From Phyllobacteriaceae bacterium (lineage in GTDB: Bacteria > Pseudomonadota > Alphaproteobacteria > Rhizobiales > Rhizobiaceae), in contig JAHEGF010000242.1 of the NCBI GenBank assembly GCA_024645155.1, positions 1-5,101 of the forward strand: 5,101 nt of DNA. Direction: 5' to 3'. Positions within the stretch are counted from its first letter, which is position 1. Every line of letters starts with the position of its first letter. The notes under the pieces were generated by a model that was not told the origin of the DNA, did no database searches, and saw nothing but the letters and a program-made list of their open reading frames with translations. Positions 1-4,675 of this stretch are shown here, one piece after another. The position numbers and the translations under genes are program-made.

Positions 1-378
1 GCGGGACTTGGCGCCAGTGCAATTGCGGCAATGGTAACGCGCGGCTTTGTTGAGTTGCGGCGTATAGGCGCCGGGCTTGGTGCTCGGCCCGAAACAATGA
101 TGGGGCTGTCCGGGCTGGGCGACCTGATCCTGACCTGCTCGTCAGAGCAATCACGCAACTATGCCTACGGTCTGGCGCTGGGCCGCGGCCAGAATCTCGA
201 AGGGTTGGCATTGGCGGAAGGCGCGGCAACGGCGGCGATTGCCGCGCAACTGGCGCGTCAGAAAGGCATCGACGCACCCATCGTCGCCGCGACGGCGCAG
301 CTTATTGACGGCAAGATAGATGTAAGCGATGCCGTTACCGGTCTGTTTGCCAGACCCTTGAAAAGCGAGGAAAGCTGA
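1..378 (+). CDS. gpsA: NAD(P)-dependent glycerol-3-phosphate dehydrogenase, C-terminal part (5' truncated)
   Basis: This is the last 125 codons of GpsA, open from the first base of the window and ending in TGA. GpsA reduces dihydroxyacetone phosphate to sn-glycerol 3-phosphate in the cytoplasm, supplying the backbone for phospholipids. The visible part is the all-helical C-terminal domain. It contains the family signature GLSGLGDLILTC (visible residues 35-46), whose aspartate is conserved in the family, followed by SRN (51-53), the substrate-contacting Ser-Arg-Asn. The later AEGAATA and LIDGK segments are also typical. The Rossmann domain and the catalytic lysine lie upstream, outside the window. 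The family is about 330 residues long, so roughly 60% is missing through the window edge, not through mutation. Close downstream genes on the same strand suggest an operon. Identification is firm; cofactor preference cannot be read from this part. Confidence 0.96.
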   Translation, partial: AGLGASAIAAMVTRGFVELRRIGAGLGARPETMMGLSGLGDLILTCSSEQSRNYAYGLALGRGQNLEGLALAEGAATAAIAAQLARQKGIDAPIVAATAQLIDGKIDVSDAVTGLFARPLKSEES

Positions 379-421
379 CGCAGTAACAGATACGCCGCGT
401 CTTTCCACAGGAATCCGGATC

Positions 422-715
422 ATGCTATTTGCCCTTATCTGCATCGACAAACCCGGTGCGCTTCAAATCCGTCTCAACACCAGGCCTGACCACGTCGCCT
501 TTCTTGAACGCCTGAACAAGCAGGGTACGTTGAAAATCGCCGGACCCCTGCTGGACGATGACGGAAAACCAAACGGAAGCCTGGTCATCATTGAAGCGGA
601 AGACAATGACGCGGCCAGGGCGATTTCCGATGCAGACCCCTATGCCCAGGCCGGATTGTTCTCTTCGGTCGAAATCAGACCTTACAACTGGATATTCAAC
701 AATCCCGGCGCCTGA
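422..715 (+). CDS. YciI family protein
   Basis: This 97-residue protein has the full length of a single YciI domain, a dimeric ferredoxin-like alpha+beta barrel. Visible marks are the N-terminal strand MLFALICIDKPG, the conserved histidine in RPDHVAFLE (H24), the AGPLLDDDGKPNGSL turn (40-54), the DPY motif (72-74, in place of the common DPF) and the closing strand VEIRPYNW (83-90). The family carries an invariant His/Asp pair thought to be catalytic, but most members have no proven reaction; related domains include a dehydrochlorinase, so an enzymatic role is plausible and unproven. The ATG start is supported by AGGAA at 409-413, eight bases upstream. The gene lies 43 bases after gpsA and 29 bases before the EVE gene on the same strand, consistent with one transcript. 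Family assignment is strong; function unknown. Confidence 0.9.
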   Translation: MLFALICIDKPGALQIRLNTRPDHVAFLERLNKQGTLKIAGPLLDDDGKPNGSLVIIEAEDNDAARAISDADPYAQAGLFSSVEIRPYNWIFNNPGA

Positions 716-744
716 GACAGGCAAACCAGGACGGAGATGACGAT

Positions 745-1170
745 ATGGCCTATTGGTTGTTCAAATCGGAGCCCTTCAAATGGTCGTGGGACGATCAGAA
801 AAAGCGCGGTGCCGAGGGCGAGGAATGGGACGGCATCCGCAACTACCAGGCACGCAACAACATGCGGGCGATGAAACTGGGCGACAAGGGCTTTTTCTAT
901 CATTCCAATGTGGGTCTCGAGGTGGTTGGTATCGTCGAGGTCTGCAAACTGGTGCATCCCGACTCAACGACAAGTGATGAGCGCTGGGAATGCGTCGATA
1001 TTTGCGCGGTTTGCGACATGCCGGAGCCGGTGTCGCTGATGCGAGCCAAGGCCAATCCGAAGCTTGCAAAAATGGCGCTTGTGACATCGACGCGCCTTTC
1101 GGTTCAGCCGGTAACCGAGGCCGAATGGAAGGAAGTGTGCCGCATGGGAGGTTTGGTTCCCGCGCCATAG
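745..1170 (+). CDS. EVE domain-containing protein
   Basis: This 141-residue protein is a complete single EVE domain (PUA/YTH-like fold), the usual length for bacterial homologues of thymocyte nuclear protein 1. Motifs in order: YWLFKSEP (3-10) at the N-terminus, WDGIRNYQARNNM (28-40), KLGDKGFFYHSN (44-55), and RLSVQPVTEAEW (117-128) near the C-terminus. EVE domains are thought to bind modified bases in DNA or RNA, with aromatic residues forming a pocket. Stand-alone copies like this one in housekeeping loci have no firmly assigned role, and tRNA or modified-nucleic-acid binding is the family-level expectation. The ATG is preceded by GGAG (733-736) with an eight-base spacer, which supports the start. 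It is the last gene of the gpsA–yciI–EVE run and meets the next gene tail to tail with a 10-base gap and no visible terminator. Confidence 0.92.
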   Translation: MAYWLFKSEPFKWSWDDQKKRGAEGEEWDGIRNYQARNNMRAMKLGDKGFFYHSNVGLEVVGIVEVCKLVHPDSTTSDERWECVDICAVCDMPEPVSLMRAKANPKLAKMALVTSTRLSVQPVTEAEWKEVCRMGGLVPAP

Positions 1171-1180
1171 TTGTTACCGG

Positions 1181-1762
1181 TCAGCGCATCACCTGCAAAA
1201 CCGAACCGTCGGCGACAAATGGCAGCAACCGGCGCATGTCGCCCGGTAAAAGCGCAATGCAGCCTTGCGTTGGCGGGAAGCCCGGCATTGCAATATGCAG
1301 AAAAATCGCACTACCCCTGCCGCGCTGCCGCGACCGCAGGTTCCAGTCCAGCACAATACAGATATCATAAAGGCGATCGCCGCGGATCATTGTCTCACGG
1401 GACCCCTTGCATGGAAGCCGCACAGGGCGATTGTAGTTGGCATTGCCCGGATCATCACACCAGCCAAGGTCCGACCGGGCGGGTAAAAAAGGCAGCGGCG
1501 AGGGAAACGGCCTTGCCCTTTCCGGGCGAAAATATCCGCAGATCAGGCGCATGGCACCAACCGGCGTGGCGCCATCGCCTTCGCGCTTTGCAGAGGTTGT
1601 CCCGCTTCGGCCAATGGCGCAGGGCATGCGCAACGGTCCGAAACTAAGAATCCCCTGCGTCTTGGTACCCGGCCTGCGGCGGACAACAATTGGTGAGCGG
1701 TGCGGTTTTGCCGTATTGCCACCGCTTTTCTTGGCATAGGGTCCAGGTGCAGATAAAATCAT
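1181..1762 (-). CDS. L,D-transpeptidase (YkuD-type) with variant catalytic loop
   Basis: This 193-residue protein belongs to the YkuD/ErfK-YbiS family, cysteine enzymes that form or edit peptidoglycan cross-links at meso-diaminopimelate. The catalytic segment is FLHIAMPGFPPTQGCIAL (154-171), giving H156 and nucleophile C168. Other features I associate with this branch are GWCDDPGNANYNRPV (100-114), LYDICIVLDWN (131-141) and the GRGSAIF lead-in (148-154). The classical motif has a longer His-to-Ser/Thr spacing and His-Gly-Cys; here the spacing is eight residues and the triplet is Gln-Gly-Cys. This suggests the divergent proteobacterial subgroup rather than the ErfK type. The ATG at 1762 was chosen because AAGGA lies 12 bases upstream and the domain begins soon after. 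Longer in-frame starts (1795, 1822, 1981) lack a ribosome site or run antisense through the regulator gene. No signal peptide is visible from any start, which is odd for a periplasmic enzyme. Confidence 0.82.
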   Translation of the reverse strand: MILSAPGPYAKKSGGNTAKPHRSPIVVRRRPGTKTQGILSFGPLRMPCAIGRSGTTSAKREGDGATPVGAMRLICGYFRPERARPFPSPLPFLPARSDLGWCDDPGNANYNRPVRLPCKGSRETMIRGDRLYDICIVLDWNLRSRQRGRGSAIFLHIAMPGFPPTQGCIALLPGDMRRLLPFVADGSVLQVMR

Positions 1763-1777
1763 TGTTCCGGCTTTTCC

Positions 1778-1806
1778 TTGAGGCGCATTACGCATAAACC
1801 GGTAAT
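1778..1806 (+). promoter_or_regulatory. Candidate sigma-70-type promoter for the response regulator gene
   Basis: TTGAGG (1778-1783) and GGTAAT (1801-1806) are separated by 17 bases, and each matches four of six consensus positions. The site lies in the divergent intergenic region, about 42 bases upstream of the preferred start of the response regulator. Placement and spacing are right, but the match is weak and found by eye, so this is a candidate only. Confidence 0.3.
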
Positions 1807-1809
1807 CGC
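1783..1809. repeat. Imperfect inverted repeat in the divergent intergenic region
   Basis: GCGCATTAC (1783-1791) and GTAATCGC (1802-1809) are inverted copies, with one extra C (1786) in the left arm and ten bases between them. The right arm overlaps the candidate -10 box. The placement between a regulator gene and a divergently read gene would suit an operator for autoregulation or cross-regulation. Short imperfect repeats also occur by chance, so confidence is low. Confidence 0.3.
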
Positions 1810-1848
1810 GAAGTGAAAACATCAGCCGGCAAACGGACGGACAGAAAC

Positions 1849-2532
1849 ATGACAGCACGCACCATACTGATTGTCGATGACGATGATGACCTGCGTGATA
1901 CGCTATTGGAACAGCTCGCCCTTTACGAGGAGTTCCAGGTTCTCCAGGAATCGACAGCGGCGGCAGGCATTCAGACCGCAAGGGGGTCCATAATCGATCT
2001 GCTTATCATGGATGTCGGCCTGCCTGACATGGACGGACGGGAAGCTGTCAAATTGCTGCGCAAGGGCGGTTTCAAGGCACCGATCATCATGCTGACCGGG
2101 CAGGACACGGATTCCGACACGATCCTCGGACTGGAAGCCGGAGCCAATGACTACGTTACCAAGCCGTTCCGATTTGCGGTCCTGCTGGCGCGTATCCGTG
2201 CACAGTTGCGGCAACATGAGCAAAGCGAGGACGCGACATTCGTGGTTGGCCCCTATACTTTCAAGCCGAGCCAGAAATTGCTGATCGACGGCAGCGGTTC
2301 AAAGGTGCGGCTGACGGAGAAGGAAGCGGCAATCATCAAGTACCTGTATCGTGCCGACCAGAAGGTGGTGACCCGCGACATCCTGCTGGAAGAAGTGTGG
2401 GGATACAATTCCGGCGTGACGACACACACGCTGGAAACCCATGTCTACCGGCTGCGCCAGAAGATCGAACGGGATCCGTCAAACTCGGAAATCCTCGTCA
2501 CCGACAGCGGTGGTTACAAGCTTGTTCCGTGA
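1849..2532 (+). CDS. OmpR/PhoB-type response regulator, orphan in this window
   Basis: This 227-residue protein is a DNA-binding two-component response regulator. The receiver domain (about 4-122) shows the acidic pocket DDDDD (10-14), phospho-acceptor D55 in LLIMDVGLPD, T83 in MLTG and K105 in VTKPF, so it should be phosphorylatable. The C-terminal winged helix (about 130-226) carries LTEKEAAIIKYL (155-166), the recognition-helix region HTLETHVYRLRQKIE (193-207) and the wing ending GGYKLVP. ATG at 1849 is preferred: the reading frame then opens directly with the first receiver strand (TARTILIVDD). An in-frame GTG at 1813 would add 12 polar residues, and neither start has a strong ribosome site. 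No histidine kinase is present in the window. The neighbourhood (ftsK, lolA, xthA, an L,D-transpeptidase) and its style recall the alphaproteobacterial envelope regulator CenR, but this is inference from memory and no symbol is given. Confidence 0.93.
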   Translation: MTARTILIVDDDDDLRDTLLEQLALYEEFQVLQESTAAAGIQTARGSIIDLLIMDVGLPDMDGREAVKLLRKGGFKAPIIMLTGQDTDSDTILGLEAGANDYVTKPFRFAVLLARIRAQLRQHEQSEDATFVVGPYTFKPSQKLLIDGSGSKVRLTEKEAAIIKYLYRADQKVVTRDILLEEVWGYNSGVTTHTLETHVYRLRQKIERDPSNSEILVTDSGGYKLVP

Positions 2533-2574
2533 TGTGTCTTCTGATGTTTGGAAATTGGCAAGGCCGGTGATGCA

Positions 2575-3030
2575 GTGACACTTGAAGATGACATCCGCTC
2601 ACTGACAGGCGTTGGATTGTTTGCGCAACTCAACAAGGAGCAGTTGCGCCTGCTGGCATTTGGCGCAGAGCGCATTCGCGTGCTTCAGGGGCGCGATCTT
2701 TACCGCCAGCACGCGCGCGCGGATTGCGCCTATGTCGTGGCCGATGGCAAGATCGAGCTTTACAGCGATGACAACGGCGAACGCCGTGTTCTGCAATCGG
2801 TAGGTCCAGGTGCCATGCTCGGCGAATTTGCCCTGATCTGTGAGACAGAACGGCTGACCGGGGCAATGGCGGTAGAAGACAGTTCGGTAATCCGGCTTAA
2901 CCGCTCGCTGTTTCGCCGTGTTCTCGAGGAGTATCCAGATGTCGCAAGCCGGTTGCACAAGGAAATTGCGGGGCGTCTCGGCGATATGGTCGACAAGCTT
3001 ACCAAGCTGGAATCGCGTTTTATCAACTAG
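2575..3030 (+). CDS. Stand-alone cyclic nucleotide-binding domain protein (Crp/Fnr-type sensor, no DNA-binding domain)
   Basis: This 151-residue protein is a single cNMP-binding beta-roll. It opens with a short helix containing VGLFAQLNKEQLRLLAFGAE (13-32). The roll follows: AYVVADGKIELYS (52-64), then GAMLGEFAL (79-87) and ERLTGAMAVEDSSVIRLNR (92-110), which make the phosphate-binding cassette. G83, E84 and R93 fit the Gly-Glu and Arg positions that hold the cyclic nucleotide, so binding is plausible. The helical tail ends in KLTKLESRFIN, with no helix-turn-helix after it, so it may act by protein contact. The start is uncertain: GTG at 2575 gives MTLEDDIR, the expected beginning of the domain, whereas TTG at 2548 adds nine residues and has no ribosome site. 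It follows the regulator by 42 bases and is probably co-transcribed. Its stop codon overlaps that of xthA. Confidence 0.85.
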   Translation: MTLEDDIRSLTGVGLFAQLNKEQLRLLAFGAERIRVLQGRDLYRQHARADCAYVVADGKIELYSDDNGERRVLQSVGPGAMLGEFALICETERLTGAMAVEDSSVIRLNRSLFRRVLEEYPDVASRLHKEIAGRLGDMVDKLTKLESRFIN

Positions 3031-3833
3031 TCCAGATCGAACGCGGCAATCACCGGTACGTGGTCCGAAGGCTTCAGCCAGCCGCGCGCTTCGCGCAAAA
3101 CGGTCATGCCGGTCAGCTTCGGCGACAGGTTGGGCGATGACCAGATATGATCGAGGCGCCGGCCGCGGTCAGCCGTATCCCAATCGCGGGCCCTGTAACT
3201 CCACCAGGTATAGACCTTATCTTCAGGAGGAATGCGATGGCGAATCAGATCGTCCCAGCCACCGCCGGCCCGCAGGTTTTCCAGCGTTCTGGTCTCGATC
3301 GGGGTGTGGCTGACCACCTTGAGCAACTGTTTGTGTGACCAGACATCTGTTTCAAGCGGCGCAATATTCAGGTCACCAACCAGAATCGATGCCGTTGCGT
3401 TGTCATGACTAGCTTTGACGTCGCGCATTTCGTCGAGGAACGCCAACTTGTGGGCGAATTTCGGATTGATATCGGGATCCGGCTCATCGCCTCCTGCGGG
3501 CACGTAGAAATTGTGTACCAGCAAATCCAGGCTGCCAGCGCCAACCCTGGCCGCCAGATGCCGGGTGTCGCCCATCTGGCAGAATTCGCGCTTTTCAACC
3601 TCGATCAGCGGGCGCCGGGCGATGGTGGCAACACCGTGATAACCCTTCTGGCCGTTGATCAGCACATGCTCATAGCCGAGCTTGCGAAATGCGGCGAAGG
3701 GGAACTGGTCGTTCGGGCATTTGGTTTCCTGCAGGCAAAGAACATCGGGAGCATGCTCCGTCAGCAGCTTTTCGACGATCGGCATACGCAGGCGAACCGA
3801 GTTAATATTCCAGGTGGCGATTGTGAAAGGCAT
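3027..3833 (-). CDS. xthA: Exodeoxyribonuclease III (class II AP endonuclease)
   Basis: This 268-residue protein matches the length of E. coli exonuclease III. It cleaves DNA 5' of abasic sites and removes 3' blocking groups in base excision repair, using a divalent metal. The exonuclease-endonuclease-phosphatase fold is complete: ATWNINSVR (6-14) with the metal-site Asn, LQETK (34-38) with catalytic E36, HNFYVPAGG (107-115) with Y110, VGDLNIAP (152-159) with D154 and N156, RRLDHIW (225-231) with D228, and the terminal SDHVPV (256-261) with the D257/H258 pair. All expected active-site residues are present. The ATG start is supported by AGGA (complement of 3841-3844), seven bases upstream. It is the last gene of the minus-strand ftsK–lolA–xthA run, 110 bases after lolA. 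Rhizobial annotations often call this gene exoA or xthA1; paralogues are common, so the exact copy is not certain. Confidence 0.95.
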   Translation of the reverse strand: MPFTIATWNINSVRLRMPIVEKLLTEHAPDVLCLQETKCPNDQFPFAAFRKLGYEHVLINGQKGYHGVATIARRPLIEVEKREFCQMGDTRHLAARVGAGSLDLLVHNFYVPAGGDEPDPDINPKFAHKLAFLDEMRDVKASHDNATASILVGDLNIAPLETDVWSHKQLLKVVSHTPIETRTLENLRAGGGWDDLIRHRIPPEDKVYTWWSYRARDWDTADRGRRLDHIWSSPNLSPKLTGMTVLREARGWLKPSDHVPVIAAFDLD

Positions 3834-3840
3834 GAAGACA

Positions 3841-3891
3841 TCCTGTTGGCTTTGTCGCCAACTGCTTGCCAGCCATTACCGTGGCATGCAA
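3841..3891 (-). promoter_or_regulatory. Tandem hairpins in the xthA leader, ending at the ribosome-binding site
   Basis: In the RNA sense (minus strand), the first hairpin is UUGCAUGCCA–CGGUAA–UGGCUGGCAA (3891 to 3866): two four-pair helices split by a 2x2 internal loop. Three bases later comes a perfect six-pair stem, GUUGGC–GACAAA–GCCAAC (3862 to 3845). The xthA Shine-Dalgarno AGGA (3844 to 3841) begins at the very next base. There is no U-tract, so neither looks like an intrinsic terminator of lolA. A role in xthA translation or in protecting a processed mRNA end is inference. Confidence 0.4.
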
Positions 3892-3943
3892 GACGTCGCG
3901 GTCCGGGTACTGTTTAATCCAGTGGTTGCCAGACAGGACCGGA

Positions 3944-4630
3944 TCAGCGGCTGGTCTTCCGGCCGGTGCTTTCACCAACCTTGCGGTAATCGATCTCGAA
4001 CAGTGCCGGATCGATCTTCATACCAGACTTGACGTTGAAGATCATCACTGTCGTATCCTTTCCCTGGGCGTCGGTGATCGTCCATTGGCGCAAGTCATAG
4101 GTCTGCGGATCAAACATCAGGGTGATCCTCGAATTTCCGAAGACGGACTTGTCGGACATGACTATTGTCGTCAGGTCCTCCTCTTCGGTGACCCTGTTGA
4201 TGCGATCGCCTGACAGGTCGATCTGTTCGTCAAGCAACAGTTTCAAGGGCGTTTTTGACAGCGGATAAAGATCGTTTGTCTGCAGCTTGGAATTGCTGAT
4301 GACCACCGAGCTGCCATCGGATACCACGCGATAGGCCGAGGGCTTTTCGTAGTTGAAGCGGATTTTCCCCGGGCGCTCTATATAGAACTCGCCTCCGGTC
4401 TGTTCGCCGCGCGGCCCAAACTGGACAAATTCGCCGGTCATTGTCCGCACGTTGGAAAAATGGGTGGCGATTTTCTGGGCCGCGTCGGATGCTGCGACCG
4501 CAACGCCCGGGACTGCCATGATGGAGGCACCGGTCAACAAGAAGGCCAATGCCAGATTGCGGAAAATTTCGCCCGGATTTCGCGCTGCCGGCACTTTCGC
4601 CAATGGTTTCACTGATTTGCTGCCTTTCAT
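3944..4630 (-). CDS. lolA: Outer-membrane lipoprotein carrier protein LolA
   Basis: This 228-residue protein is the periplasmic chaperone that takes lipoproteins from the LolCDE transporter and carries them to the outer membrane. With the start at 4630, the N-terminus has a long basic lead (MKGSKSVKPLAKV) and a hydrophobic stretch NLALAFLLTGASIM (25-38), ending in PGVAVAA before SDAA, a good signal peptidase I site. The mature half-barrel shows TMTGEFVQFGPRGEQTGGEF (63-82), IERPGKIRFNYEKP (84-97) and DLRQWTITDAQG (191-202), typical of LolA; the lipoprotein-binding arginine is likely in the PGKIRFNYEKP segment. ATG at 4630 is preferred because GGGA lies four bases upstream, a short spacing. 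An in-frame GTG at 4645 has no ribosome site. The gene begins 45 bases after ftsK, in the same direction. Alphaproteobacteria generally lack a recognisable LolB, so LolA may hand over cargo itself. Confidence 0.93.
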   Translation of the reverse strand: MKGSKSVKPLAKVPAARNPGEIFRNLALAFLLTGASIMAVPGVAVAASDAAQKIATHFSNVRTMTGEFVQFGPRGEQTGGEFYIERPGKIRFNYEKPSAYRVVSDGSSVVISNSKLQTNDLYPLSKTPLKLLLDEQIDLSGDRINRVTEEEDLTTIVMSDKSVFGNSRITLMFDPQTYDLRQWTITDAQGKDTTVMIFNVKSGMKIDPALFEIDYRKVGESTGRKTSR

Positions 4631-4675
4631 GATTTCCCGATGCACTAGCGGTTCAAAAGGGCCGAAATTTGGCGG

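Noticed and set aside
379..421. gpsA–yciI spacer, checked for terminator, promoter or small RNA.
   Set aside because: Only the ribosome-binding site AGGAA is recognisable; no stem-loop or promoter stands out.
1171..1739. Plus-strand open frames of 158 and 100 residues within 1171-1739.
   Set aside because: They are antisense to the L,D-transpeptidase, whose protein carries recognisable family motifs; the plus-strand translations are low-complexity Arg/Ala/Pro-rich and show no domain.
1763..1981. N-terminal extension of the L,D-transpeptidase reading frame to 1981 on the minus strand (266 residues in total).
   Set aside because: The extension runs antisense through the promoter region and the start of the response regulator, has no ribosome-binding site and looks nothing like a YkuD N-terminus. 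Only 1181-1762 is supported.
2496..2516. Perfect five-pair inverted repeat CACCG–ACAG–CGGTG near the end of the response regulator gene, considered as a terminator.
   Set aside because: It lies inside the coding sequence for the conserved TDSGGY wing of the DNA-binding domain and has no following U-tract; protein constraint explains it.
3405..3917. Plus-strand open frame of 170 residues opposite xthA.
   Set aside because: It is a shadow of the xthA coding strand, which has every catalytic motif in order; the antisense protein has no recognisable domain and no ribosome site.
4631..4675. ftsK–lolA spacer, checked for a terminator or promoter.
   Set aside because: No stem longer than three pairs and no convincing -35/-10 pair; the short gap fits co-transcription.
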